This document shows positions 1 through 11,692 of a stretch of 64,000 nucleotides of DNA, piece by piece. Position 1 is the stretch's first letter. Each line of letters starts with the position of its first letter. The translations under genes and the position numbers were made by a program. Under the pieces are notes generated by a model. It saw nothing but the letters and a program-made list of their open reading frames with translations. It was not told the origin of the DNA and ran no database searches. The stretch comes from Rhodocollybia butyracea (Eukaryota > Basidiomycota > Agaricomycetes > Agaricales > Omphalotaceae), in NCBI GenBank assembly GCA_015501585.1, contig JADNRY010000094.1, positions 62,001 through 126,000 on the forward strand, read 5' to 3'.

Positions 1-184
1 AGGCCGCCATTATGCATTAACCATAGTGCTATATGTGTAAATGAATAAGCGGGCCAAAGGCCCACCAGCAAGATTTGCGATGTTTCAATGCTTGGAGCCT
101 CCTGTTATGTGTTATGCATTGCAAAATCCCCATGCTTGGGGGTCCTGTTACACATTATGGGAGCATCCGGTCATAATTATACAG

Positions 185-828
185 TACTCTGAGCATACAA
201 ATAGGCTACAGATAGGTTACATCAAGGGTACAGATAGGCTATAGATAGTCTAGTAGGCAAAACCAGGAATAAAAATAGGCTATGAATGGTCTGCAGATAG
301 GCTACAGATTGGTCACATCAAGGGTACAGACAGGCTACAGATAGATTACAAGTAGGCAACACTAGGGGTACAGATAAGCTACTCCGAGGCTACAAATAGG
401 CAACAGATAGGTTACACCAAGGTTACAAATAGACTATAGATATGGATGGGCTACAGATAGGCCACTCTGAGGCTACAAATAGGCTACAGATAGGTTACAT
501 TAAGGATACAGATAGGCTATAGATATGCTACAGATGGATGGCAAGTAGGCAACACCAGGGGTACAAATTAAAGATTTCCACAACTCCAGGATGCTGGCAG
601 GTACTTGCAAGTATATCAAATGGGCTATGGATGGTCTAAAGATAACCTACTCTGAGGATACAAATAGGCTACAGATATGTTATATCAAGCATCCAGATAG
701 GCTATAGGTAGGCTACAGATAGATTACAAGTAGGCAATGCCCAGGCTACAAATAGGCTATAGATGGGCTACAGGTAGGCTACTCCAAGGCTACAAATAAG
801 CTACAGATTGGTTACATTAAGAGTACAA
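185..828. repeat. Degenerate minisatellite, 'ggctacagata' type
   Basis: The stretch is made of imperfect head-to-tail units built on ggctacagatag, ggttacatcaagggtacag and ggctacaaatag. Unit length drifts and no unit is exact over long distances, so this is an old array. The same array resumes at about 1655-2490, so the two blocks were probably one array split by later insertions at 831-1655. Short open frames inside are a by-product of the repeat. Confidence 0.85.
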
Positions 829-830
829 AT

Positions 831-925
831 TAGTGATGTGTGGGGCTGGGCTGGGCCTCAAGCCCACAGGCCAGGCCAGGCTTTAGCGGGCCAGGGCCTC
901 CTGAAAATAAGGCCCAAGCCCAAGC
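831..925. mobile_element. hAT-type terminal fragment
   Basis: The stretch starts with tagtgatgtg and continues into very GC-rich gggctgggc-type subterminal sequence. This is the same architecture as the complete hAT-type MITE at 47838-48420, which starts with the identical tagtgatgtg. No matching right terminus is found nearby, so only one end is kept. It interrupts the minisatellite. Confidence 0.5.
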
Positions 926-1011
926 CAGTTTGTAGGCCTATCTATAGTCTATTCATTCACTATCTGTACCCTCTTTGTAGTCTTGAATATATTTTCAAGG
1001 CAGAAAAGATG

Positions 1012-1137
1012 TAGCAGAAAATGTGGTAAAGGCTCATCTTGTTGCTCAAGGGTTTTCTCAGGTTCCTGCAGTCAACTATTTTGATATGTATGCACCTGTT
1101 GCACACATGACTTCTATCTCCTTCATCCCCAGTTTCT
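1012..1137 (+). pseudogene. Fragment of a Ty1/copia reverse transcriptase
   Basis: One open frame reads KAHLVAQGFSQVPAVNYFD followed by MYAPVAHMTSI. This is the conserved block just before the palm of Ty1/copia reverse transcriptase; the copy at 7052-7801 reads KARLVAKGFTQVEGVD then FAPVAKMESLR at the same place. About 40 codons are left, on the plus strand, with no other copia domain adjacent. It is a relic of a second copia lineage, on the opposite strand to the element at 5702-14575. Confidence 0.75.
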
Positions 1138-1156
1138 ATCTGCTGCACAACTGAAT

Positions 1157-1345
1157 TAAAGATGTCCACGAGTCCGAGTTATCCGCAGGTACTCGCAGGT
1201 ATGACCGTGAGAATACTCGCAGGTATGTCTACCTGCGGATCTAGGTATCCGTTTCCCATGGATCCATACAGGTCACGGGTATCAATCCAAGCAAATTTGT
1301 GCTACCTGCCGGTACCTGGAAGTATTTGTGGGGAGGGCAAGAATA
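1157..1345. mobile_element. Decayed relative of the 'agatgtccacgagtcc' hAT MITE
   Basis: The stretch begins taaagatgtccacgagtcc, nearly the same as the left end of the full MITE at 53701-54335 (tagagatgtccacgagtcc), and is followed by the same style of subterminal repeats (ctcgcaggtat, gtttcccatggatc). No right terminus is seen. An even weaker copy lies at about 567-620 (taaagatttccacaactcc). Confidence 0.55.
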
Positions 1346-1654
1346 AATTTTTTTTGCTCAAATAATGGCTGGAATATGTTCTCCACTATGCACTAGACCT
1401 TGTCTGAGCAGCTCATCTGTCCACCTAGGATGTAGCAAGTTACAAGTGGCTATATGCACTGTTGTACACTATACAACCATGATGAATATAGTCCCTCTTC
1501 AACTTCAGTGACTTGTATCACTCAAGGACCACTGTTCTCTACCCACATTGTACTCTATTCTACATACTAAGCACCTACTAAGTGTCTCACACTCATACCT
1601 TGCATGTAGTAGCCATTTCACTATTATTGTAAGTACTAAATACTTGCAGGTACT

Positions 1655-2490
1655 CACAAGTTAGATAGATTACAAGTAGGCAACACCAGGGGTACAGATA
1701 GGCTATGGAAGGGATACAGGTAAGCTACTCCAAGGCTACAAATATGCAGTAGATAGGCTACGCCAAGGCTAGAAATAGAGTATAGATAGGCTACAGATAG
1801 ATTACGGGGTAACACCAAGGGTACAAATAGACTATGGATGGTCACTCTGGGGCTGCAGAATATAGGCTACATCAACGGTACAGATAAGCTACAGATAGAC
1901 TAGAGATAGATTACAAGGAGGCAGCACCAAGGCTACAAATAGGCTATGGATGGTCTACAGATAGGCTACTCAAAGGCTACAAATAGGCCACAGATAGGTT
2001 ACATCAAGGGTACAGATAGACTACAGATAGACTACAAGGAGGCAACACCAAGGCTACAAATGTTGGATTAGGATTTGTCATTACAAGCTTGTAATCTAAC
2101 ATAGGTATAAAGCTGTAGTCAGCAGATGCTTCTGCATCCATTTGTCTCTCTCTTCCGACTGTCATGGAGAGGACAACCGGAAATACACTCATTGCTGTCG
2201 GTTTACCCTCAGGTTCCTATTACAACAACAAATAGGCTATAGAAAGGTTACATATAGATCACAAGTAGGCAACACCAAGGGAACAAATAGGCTATGGATG
2301 GGCCACAGGTAAGCTACGCTAAGGCTACAAATATGCAATAGATAGGTTACACCAAGGCTAGAAATAGAGTATAGATAGGCTACAAATAGATTACGAGGTA
2401 ACACCAAGGGTACAAATAGACTATGGATGGTCTACAGATGGGCTACTCCAAGGCTACAAATGTGTAACAGGTAGGTTACACCAAGGGGTG
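1655..2490. repeat. Continuation of the 'ggctacagata' minisatellite
   Basis: The units are the same as in the first array (aggctacagataga, aaggctacaaata, caccaagggtacaaatag). The array is broken at about 2063-2225 by an unrelated segment. No gene is visible here. Confidence 0.8.
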
Positions 2491-3800
2491 TGCAAAATTT
2501 TTTTATCATATATCACCTTGCATTTTGGTCTTAAGGTCAATATACCCCCCCTCCCCTCCTCTTCCTACTATATACAGAAAGAGTTTCCCACGCCTCATAA
2601 GGCATTCTCCATCACACTCAAGCCTGAAATGTGTGACACCAGCTCTTTTGCTTGTCTATCCAGCTGACTTAGTAGTATCTTCAATACTGCAGCAGTGAAC
2701 AAGCAATGTTCTCAAATAGTGAGCTTGTCTAGGTCAGCCTGTTTGGCCTTACAATTATCTTTGTGTTAGGATATTTTGCATGATTATGGCTCATTATAGG
2801 TAAAAACTGGAGTATAACTTGAGCAAAATTATAGCATATATATACCATTACTTTTTTGCATGTTGCTTATATATATTACAAGCAATGAATGACATATAGG
2901 AGCTAGATATTTACATTTGCTAAACATATATATCTCACAACTATGGCACATCATATGTAAAAAATCAAAAATCTACTTCTCATAAGTTCAGCAAAATTTA
3001 TAGCAGACATTTTGCATAGCTTTTCCATACATCTTACAATTATAGTGCTTTTCAATAATAATGACATTCCGAAAAAAAAACTTTTGTCCAGCCGTTGGTC
3101 CAGACGGTCTGTTTGGCGTGGCGCCTATTTCTCTGAATCACATGGGGTGGCCGCCAAGCCAAGGTCAATATTTCTTACTATATAATGCAATAACTGCGCA
3201 CATTTGGCGCACCACCGACTGCAAAATTGTTGCAGCTATTGCCTTATATGGTAAGAAATGGTGCAACAGTTACATGCCGAGGGCTGGCATGGTATGGCCA
3301 TATGCCATGTGATTCAGAAAAATAGGCGCCGCGCCTACCCATCCAGTAGACGAAAAGTTTTTTTTTTTTCCTCATGTCATTATTATTGAAAAGTACAATA
3401 ATAGAAAACATATATGCATTATTTATATATGTTTGCTCAGCATACATATTTCATAATTCTTGCTCCTTATAAAGAAGAAACCAAAAAGCGGCTTCTCATA
3501 AGTTCAGCAAAATTATAGCAGATGTTTTGAATAATGTTTCTGTATGCCTTTTGTATGTAGCACCAGGAATGAGGGATGTATAAGCATTATATATTGACTG
3601 AAAGCACTATGTTTCCACCATATGTTCAGGATGACATTTGCCCCTTATACATATTTAATTGTAAATCTATATGTCTCAGCTTTAACATGATTTTACAATG
3701 TTTTCAATGAAAGCATTAGAAAATATGTGAATCCCACTTGGTGAGATTTTCACATTTGTTCAACATATATCATGGCAAATCACGTGAACCTGCACCCAGT
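2491..3800. other. AT-rich intergenic DNA with dispersed repeats
   Basis: No coding potential was recognised. The sequence is strongly AT-rich. A roughly 43-bp direct repeat starting cttctcataagttcagcaaaa occurs at 2976-3018 and 3492-3533. Looser copies of the surrounding sequence (ttgctaaacatatat, cacatttgttcaacatatat) recur through the region. A foldback element at 3037-3404 sits between the two direct-repeat copies. Confidence 0.6.
3037..3404. mobile_element. Foldback (MITE-like) imperfect palindrome
   Basis: The left end reads cttttcaataataatgaca and the right end is its reverse complement. The complementarity continues inward through an A/T tract, then ggcgcctatttctctgaatc against gattcagaaaaataggcgcc, then a tatttcttac block against gtaagaaat near the centre. 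Nearly the whole segment can therefore fold into one hairpin of about 350-370 nt. No target duplication is clear. Confidence 0.7.
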
Positions 3801-4507
3801 GTAGGCAGGTCATGACCTAGTTCACCCAGTCATGACCTAGGCCAGGTAGGTCATGACCTAGGTCAGGTAGGTCATGACCTAGGCTAGGTAGGTCATGATC
3901 TAGGTCAGGTGGGTCATGACCTAGGTCAGGTGGGTCATGACCTAGGTCAGGTAGGTCATGACCTAGGTTAGGTAGGTCATGACCTAGTTCACCCAGGTCA
4001 TGACCTAAAAAGTAGGTCATGACCTAAATCAGCTAGGTCAGGTAAGTCCCATGCTTCCCTGACCACCCAGAACAGGGCACTGTGACTTAGCTTAATCTTG
4101 TCATAATCTACAGATATGTAAAAAATCCCAATATGTTTCTAAAAATATCAAGTCATTATTCTATGATATTTCATTCTTATTTATATTCTCTATCTCACCA
4201 TCCTCCACTCTCACCCTACACCTCTTAGACTATATCTCCCCCTCCTAGACCATACCCTCCTCCTCCCAGACTATACCCTCCTCCTCCTAGACCATACCCT
4301 CCCTCACCTAGACCATGCCCTCCCTCACCTAGACCATGCCCTCCCTCACCTAGACCATGCCCTGCCCCACCTAGGCCATATCCTATCTCACCCCAGGCCA
4401 TGACCTACCAACCCCAGGAAAAGACCAACCTGACCTAGGTCATGACCTTGGGATTTAGGTCACAAAAGTGTAGACTAATAAGACCAAATATGTGGTTGCC
4501 TGAAGTG
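3801..4507. mobile_element. Minisatellite-filled non-autonomous element
   Basis: Two tandem blocks make up this unit. At 3801-4045 the unit is ggtcatgacctaggtcagg. At 4195-4400 the unit is roughly ctcacctagaccatgccctc. The right edge, 4460-4507, reads cacaaaagtgtagactaata and ends ttgcctgaagtg. That edge is shared almost exactly with the right edge of the long-inverted-repeat element at 26035-26082, so I take this as a second, small member of that family. A matching left terminus was not found. Confidence 0.5.
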
Positions 4508-4910
4508 TCCCATTGGCAGTTCTCCCCCGCTGTTCCACATACTAATGATATGTAATTACTATACAAATGCAGTGGCATGCACTCTTGTTGGAGTTCATGC
4601 ATGGGTAATGAGGTTCAATTAGAATTCCTTGTCGTGTTCTCTTTGTACAGAAGAAAATCTATAGTATATGCCATTAATTTGCGAATTGGTATAACAGTTT
4701 GGCGAAGATCAGAGTCGGGGATTGCCGCGCTGCGCACGGCGTTACGGATTTGATATTGAACCCAACACTGAACATTTGATGTCAGAGGTCGGAGTGATCG
4801 GCGGCGTTTAAGCTTCGGTAACTTTGTGCCGGTACTTTACTTCGTTGGCACACGAGGCCTTACGTGCGACCTCCGCGTGTTTCATTACTCTCTTTTGACT
4901 TTGTACCACC
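4508..4910. promoter_or_regulatory. Probable 5' region of NACHT-ankyrin locus 1
   Basis: There is no open gene here. From about 4783 onward the sequence matches the region just upstream of locus 2 (about 41927-42046): ggtcggagtgatc, gtttaagctt and ttgtgccggtac are shared in order before the start codon. Conservation between the two paralogues suggests 5' UTR or promoter sequence. No TATA box could be placed with confidence. Confidence 0.35.
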
Positions 4911-5099
4911 ATGACTGAAACTGAACCTTCACTCCGCAGAGATTTCAGGTAAGATTTTGAGATCACACTCATCAGTCGAGTGCTAATTGTTGTAATCAGA
5001 GAGCAGCAAAGCAACCCTCAGGATGGTGCAGATACGCTGGGCAGGTAAGCATACATGTCTTGTCTCTTTCCATAAATCCAGCTTGCAACTTCCGATAGC

Positions 5100-5668
5100 C
5101 ACACCAGAAGGGTAAAAAATTCTGCTCGGCAGAAATGCAATCCGATTCTTGACATCTCGGCGGAACTTTCACATATATAGAATTTGTTACTGAAATTTGT
5201 GTATTCAATAGAATAAATAACTTGTGTGAAATCTCCCATTTTGGTATATCATTTTACAAAACTGAAAGATTAACTGAATTTAGACAAATATATGCTATCA
5301 AATAAGTTACAAAATGTTCCTAAATCCAGGTAGTTGAAAAGACAATTAAATTTTCTCATATCTTGAGTTGCGAAAAGTTGGAGTTCAGTTGGTTTTTCCC
5401 ATGTGCGTAATTATTCAATTACAATTGTCTTTTCCCTCAAGCCGAAAAGGCCACTGAAAACCACCCACCAAAACTCCACTATTTGTCTAAATTCAGTTAA
5501 TCTTTCAGTTTTGTAAAATGATATACCAAAATGGGATTTCACACAAGTTATCTATTCTATTGAATACACAAATTTCAGTAACAAATTCTATATATGTGAA
5601 AGTTCCGCCGAGATGTCAAGAATTGGATTGCATTTCTGCCGAGCAGAATTTTTTACCCTTCTGGTGTG
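5100..5668. mobile_element. 569-bp MITE in intron 2 of the NLR gene, TSD agc
   Basis: Terminal inverted repeats of about 190 bp (5100-5293 and 5479-5668) are almost identical and start cacaccagaagggtaaaaaa. They flank about 185 bp of unrelated sequence. The trinucleotide agc is duplicated at 5097-5099 and 5669-5671. The paralogous locus keeps the empty site (ccgatagcaggg, about 42225-42236), which proves the exact boundaries. No coding capacity. A 3-bp duplication points to the CACTA or PIF/Harbinger range rather than hAT or Tc1; the superfamily is not settled. Confidence 0.92.
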
Positions 5669-5701
5669 AGCAGGGTTGTTGGTGCTTTGTTTGATGGTGC
5701 T

Positions 5702-6039
5702 TATTGAAGGTTGTGTAATACTTAGTGAATTATTGGTGGAGTTTAAGTGCTCGCTAGTTGTGGGGGTAGTTCTTAATTATATGAACTGGGTCCCTCAAGC
5801 CTATATTTATAGGGATAAACTAGTACATGGGAAACTATGTGATAAACTTGCTGTGGAATGCTGTGGAATGACTGTGCATTGCTGCGCATGACTCTACATG
5901 ACTAGATATGACTCAATATGACTTTACTTAACTAGCTATGACTTATGTCCAATGTATCAAATACCGTGAACCGAATATGAGTCATAATGACTCGCCGTGA
6001 TTCCACATGTTTAGGATAGTTTCCATTGATATTACAACA
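5702..6039 (-). repeat. copia 3' LTR (338 bp)
   Basis: Read on the minus strand the LTR begins TGTTGTAATATC and ends CCTTCAATA, i.e. TG..TA rather than the usual TG..CA. It matches the other LTR closely but with several transitions and a short extra gctgtggaat unit. It is followed on the inner side by the polypurine tract. Confidence 0.9.
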
Positions 6040-6053
6040 CTCCCCCTCAAGCG
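6040..6053 (-). other. copia polypurine tract
   Basis: On the minus strand this reads GCTTGAGGGGGAG immediately before the 3' LTR, the expected position for plus-strand DNA priming. It overlaps the pol stop codon (6047-6049). The small LTR element at 42476-44130 has the equivalent attgagggggag just before its second LTR. Confidence 0.8.
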
Positions 6054-9000
6054 GAAATTAGTCCAAGACTCTTTGCAAAATACTTCACCTTTGAACTTGT
6101 CAAAGCTTTGGTGAAGATATCAGCTACCATTTCCTCTGTAGGACAATAGACCAATTGAATAGTGCCGTCTTGAATACATTGGCGGATAAAATGATATCGG
6201 ATATCAATGTGTTTGGTCCTTGCATGAAATTGTCCAAGTTCAGAGTTGGCCAAAGCAATGGCACCTTGATTATCACCATAGATAATAAATGGCTGATCAA
6301 TGGGATGGAATAATTCCTCCAGAAATTGACAAAGCCATAGTGCTTCCTTTGCTGCATATGTCAAAGCAACATATTCAGCTTCAACAGTTGACAGAGTGAC
6401 AAGCTCTTGTTTCTTGGTACTCCAAGAAATAGCTCCCCCATCAATAATAAATGCATAACCAGAGATTGCATGCCGCATCTCCTGGCTCATGCCATCTGCA
6501 TCACTGTATATTTCCAGTCCAGTTTTCTTACCTCCCAAGGTAAGTTTCCAGTGTTTTGTTCCCTGTAAGTAGCGGAATACCCGCTTGAGTGACTCCCAAT
6601 GAACAGGTCCTGGATTATCTAGAAATTGTGAGTGTTGTGACACAGAAAAAGATATATCTGGTCTTGTTCCTCGTGCCAGCCAGTTTATCTTTCCATTTCC
6701 TTTTCGGTATGGAACTTTTGCCATTTCCTTTCTGTCCGCTGGGTCTGTGGGACAATCATCCTTTGAAAGTCGCACATTTGGATCCATAGGCATAGACAAT
6801 GGTTTGCAATCTGCCATGTTCATTTCCTTCAATGCAGCTTCAATGAAAGCTTGCTGGGACAATGAAATGGTTTGGTTCTCTCGGTCTCTTTCAACCTTCA
6901 TACCAAGCAACCAATTAATTGGGCCTAATTTTGTGATCTTGAACTGTTCTGCAACTAGGTCTTGTGTTTCCTGAATTAAAGTTGCAGAGCTCCCAGTAAT
7001 GGTGACATCATCAACATGAACAGCTAAAATAGCTATGTCATCATTGACAACTCACTTGTAAACTGCATGATCCTTCTCCATAGGGGAGAATCCCAGCTCC
7101 ACAAGGTTGTGTGTTAACATTTCATACCATTTTTGACCTGATTGTTTAAGGCCATATAAAGTTTTCTTCAGCTTCAGAACATATCTAGTCCTGTCAGCAA
7201 ACTCTATGTCTGGTGTTTGCTCCATGTAGATTTGTTCATTGTCTTCAAATGTAGCGTTTAAGTATGCTCCATGAAAATCAAAGACTTCAATATCCCAGTT
7301 GTTTCGGGCTGCCATGGTGAGAATTATCCTGAGTGATTCCATCTTTGCAACAGGTGCAAATGTTTCATAAAAATCTACTCCCTCAACTTGTGTGAATCCT
7401 TTTGCCACAAGTCTGGCTTTATACTTGTCAATATTCCCATCCTTCAATTTGAGCTTCAGTGCCCATTTGCAGTCCACAACATTATGGTCTGCAGGTCTTG
7501 GGACAACTTCCCAGGTTCCTGCTTCCAATAGTGTCTTTAGCTCAATGTCTCGAGCTTCCTCCCATCTTTTCCAGTCTGACCTCTTCTTGGCCTCTTCATA
7601 AGTGGGATCAATGCTTACAGCTTCCATTGCTGCAAGTCCAAAAACAGCTTGATTGAGTCCTCCTGCTATATCCGTTCCTATATCAGGGATTTTTACACCA
7701 GTAGCTACTAATGGTGCACTAGGTCTATTATCAGTTCTTCCCTCTCCAGTAATAAGGTCCTGCACTTTGCGTGTTGCAGTGCACTTGCGTTTCCCTTCCA
7801 AAATATTTCCCTCATCAACACTGGAGTTGATCAGTTTTCCTAAGTGATCTTTGGGTGGTGCATTTTGTGAAGTAGAAGTAGGATTTATTGTGATAGTAGG
7901 AGCTGTTGTTTAAGAAGGTTTTGGAGAGTTTTGAATTTCTGTGTTGTCTGGTTTGGTGGGGTTCGGAATGAATCCTTCATTCTCCCCCTCATACCAAATT
8001 CCACCAGGTACAAATGTTGACGCGTCTTGATCAAATTTGATACTTCTTTCTACAGAAATTTTCTGAGTATCTGGCCAATAAATTCTGTGGCCACTTGACT
8101 CGAGATTAAATCCCAGCCAATGTCCAATATTTGCTCAGCCTTCAAGTTTTGTATTGCCATCTTCATGTACCCATACCTTGGCTCCCCATTCCCGGAGATT
8201 TGATAAATTTGGCTTTTCACCAAACATAATCTCATAAGGTGTTTTATCCTTCAATGCTCTTGTTACTGATCTATTTTTCAACCAAATTGCATGTTTCAAA
8301 GCCTCTCCCCACAAGTTTTTGGGTAATCCACTTGCATGCAACCTTGCACGGATTCGTTCAAGGAGAGTCCGGTTAAGTCTTTCTGAGACTCCATTATGCT
8401 CTGGTGTATCATGAACAGTAAGGTTTGTAGTTATTCCTTCTTCAGCCAAATATTGATTGAATAATCTGCCCAGATATTCCCCTCCTCTGTCTGATCCTAA
8501 CATTTTTACTCGGATCTCTTTTTGTGTCCATAACCATGCACAAAATTGCTTAAATGCATCAAAAGTCTCATCCTTTGTTGCCAGAAGATAAGCCATGGAC
8601 CATCTAGAATGATCATCTGTGAATGAACAGTAGTAATGTTTATGACGAGGAGTTTGTACTGGGGATGGTCCCCATACATCAGAATGGATATGGTCACCAA
8701 TATTTGCTGCCCTTTTCTGATCCCTTTCCTTCTTGACTGGTTTCCGGGTCTTCTTTGCATATTCACATGTATCACATGTTTTTACTGGTTCCTTTTCATC
8801 TAGTTCAATGCCTTCAATAAGACCATCCTGAACCATTTTTCTGCAAGCTTCTGGTGCAATGTGACCAAGTCGACGGTGTAATTCATTCACTGTCACTTTC
8901 ACACTATTAGCTGCCATGCCATAGGTTTGATCAGGTTCATGATGGACCTGATATAGCCCATTGTTGCAGTTTACTTGCCCCAACAATTTATCTTTCTCAT

Positions 9001-9718
9001 CATATATTTTGCAAAATTGATTGCGGAATATGATAGAACATCCAGATGCTGCAATTTTTCCCACTGATATGAGTGTCACACTCAACGTTGGTGCATATAA
9101 AACATCTTTAATTAAAATTGTTGTCCGTGTCTTTTTACCAGGAATTGTGATCCGCATGTCGCCTCGTCCAACTGCCTCAAAGGTTCCACTGTCAGCAGAC
9201 CTAATATCTTTGGGGGCAATGGGAACAAAGTTGATAAACTTCTCCCTATATGGGGACATATGGCGTGATGCACCTGAGTCATAGAGCTCAGTAATACCTC
9301 CTATATTCTTGTCAGCATTTGCAAGATAACAAAAATTATACCTGGTCTGTGCTCTTCCTAGCACATCAATTTCCTGATATTCAACATCCCCTTGCTCTTG
9401 TATAGCATTTGGGTCAGGTACTTCAAGTTGAACTAGGATAGGTCCTTCCTGTGATTTTAGACAAGTTTCCTTCTTGTCATACCAATCCTCTACCTCTTGT
9501 AGGTCAGGGATTTCTTCTTCGTCAATGTCGCTGAACCATGCCTCATCATTGTCAGGCTCGGCTGTGCGCCAATCTCCCAAATCATCATCAATTGATGTGG
9601 AGATACTCTGAAGATCTGGCATTGAATTACCATCTTCAGACCTTGTTTCTTGGGAAAGCACTGTTTTAGCACTGGATTTACTGCCCTCTTCATTTGAACG
9701 CCCATAGGATCTCAATCT

Positions 9719-11692
9719 AGTGTTGTGACGGCTCCGGCTCAGAGCCCTTGAGCCGTCTGGGCCGGGCCTGGCCGGAGCCGTCTTGAGGGCTTGCGAGGGC
9801 TCAGGGCCCGGCTCAGATTTCTTGGAAGCCCTGAGCCGGGGCTGTGCATCTTGATAAGTACACGCCGGATTTTCGGCTTGAAATTTTTAACCTTCCCTCC
9901 GGTTTCTTATCTCCTTTTCTCATGTCTACTGAAGTGCCATCTCGCTGTTCATCAGCATCTTCTGGCAAGCTCAGAGACCCAGAAAACAAGGCAACACAGC
10001 TTCCATTACAGAAAGAAGCTGTCCACTGGCATGCACAAAAATTGGAACAGCTTTGGAACATCAACCCGGAATCTCAAGAAAATCAATCAGCATCTCAAGA
10101 ACCCTCGAAAGGTATATATTCTTTACACTGTACTGCCGATCTAAATATTCCACATGTACAGATCCTAGTCCTTCAACGTCTAAGAAGCGAAAACTGTCCA
10201 ACCGAGAATCCGATACTTCTGCTTCTGATGGAGATGGGTCAGACTCCTCAGCGTCAGTGAAGGATCATAAGAAGTTGAAGGGAAAATCAAAGTCAACAGG
10301 TGTGAAACCATCTAATACAAACATACATAACTAATTAATTATCTATTCTATAGCCAAACGTTCACGTACTGGAGATGAGACTGCCGATCCACCCATAGTC
10401 TTGAGTAGTGATGAAGAACCGGCCGCAAAACCTACTCATGAAAAGGGTGCAGATGCTAGCTATTTCTTTGAGAAGGCCAAACGCATCCCTGGCCATCCGA
10501 AGCCACGCCGCAAATGTAAAGATTGCCCGTGAGTTTTTTGCTTCACGGAAAATCTATTAATTCATCTTGGACCCAAGCGATACCTTTGTCAATGAAATAA
10601 CGACACTTCGCCGTCATCTTGGTCTCAAGCATGAGGTATGTTTTCTCTAATCGCTGCAGTTCCATGTTTGAGGCTCATTTGGACCGCAGTTTGTTTATAA
10701 GAAGTGGTGCAAGGAAAATGACTTCACATCCATACTATGAAAGGATGTCCTGGCCCGTAAGGCTCTCAAGGCTGCGGCTACCTCATAGAGCACCATCAAC
10801 GATCATGCATCCCCACTTCCACCTAAGGCACACATTATCCCTTATTCAGATGACCTCTTTGAGGAAGCTGCTATCGAGTGGCTTATCGAAACGGATCAGG
10901 TATGTATTTCATTCAATTTAAACATATGATCTTACAGAGTTTGAATGTCAGCCCATCGCTTCACTTGAGCACCCCAAGTTTCGGAATATGATCAACGTCG
11001 CTGCTTGCGCTACCAATGGCGTCAAAATTCCGAACCAAAAGGCCACACGCCGGTCCATCATCAACCTTTTCAAGCCTCGTTCAATGGTGGGGTGTACGTA
11101 CTAATGCTTTTCTTATTTAATTCTTGTCCTCATGGAGTTTACAGTTAAACGCTCAACGTCTCCCTGTATGGGCATCCCTTGCCCGAGATTTTCTATCATG
11201 GCCTCATCAGTTTCAAGTGAGCGTGCCTTCTCCAGTGCAGGTATTACAATCAGCAAACGCCAGAACCAGCTGAAGGGTGATATTGTTGAGGCCCTTCAGT
11301 TTTTGAAGTGCTTACTACGTAAGGATTTATTATTTTGGACTCCTTTCACTACAGCCGATGAGCTTGACCTTGAATCGGAGGAGAATATGGAACAGCTTGC
11401 CGCAGAAGTGGACCGGTCAACACTTGTGACGGAGGAATCTGAGTAGATCGTCCTTGATGATGGGTCCGGAGACTGGGAAGATGTTTGCACTTAATGTTTT
11501 TGTACATTGTTAAATACATTAAACTTATTAAGTACTGTAACTATGAGGCACAAGCCTTGTCAAACCATAGCCCCGTTGCTTCGTATGTTGAGCCTGGGCC
11601 GGGCCCTAGCCCTTGCATAGGGCCCGGCCCCAGCCCTCATGAGCTGGGCCATAGCCAGGGCTTCTGAGCCGGGCCCCAGCCGGCACAACACT
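9719..11692 (+). mobile_element. Internally deleted hAT element nested in copia gag-pol
   Basis: Ends are agtgttgtg and cacaacact with GC-rich subterminal repeats (ccggctcagagccc, gggccccagccggc), the same style as the hAT MITE at 47838-48420. The 8-bp flanks (ctcaatct and atgattct) agree at only five positions, so a normal hAT target duplication is not evident. It lies on the strand opposite to the copia genes and encodes both ends of a hAT transposase but not the middle. Confidence 0.85.
9922..11446 (+). pseudogene. hAT transposase remnant (BED-like N-terminus and dimerisation domain)
   Basis: Exons 9922-10111, 10162-10299 and 10354 onward give a low-complexity Ser-rich N-terminus, then RRKCKDCP and RRHLGLKHE, the two halves of a BED-type zinc finger separated by an intron. 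The C-terminus at about 11140-11350 is the hAT dimerisation domain: LPVWASLARDFLS, then MASSVSSERAFSSAG and LKGDIVEALQFLKC. A frameshift separates the first two blocks near 11198, and stops occur at about 10738 and 10786. The central RNase H-fold catalytic region is almost entirely missing, so it could only have moved in trans. Confidence 0.8.

Noticed and set aside
3817..4020. Frame encoding DLGHDLP repeats, possible repetitive protein
   Set aside because: Same cause: a non-coding tandem repeat of ggtcatgacctag.
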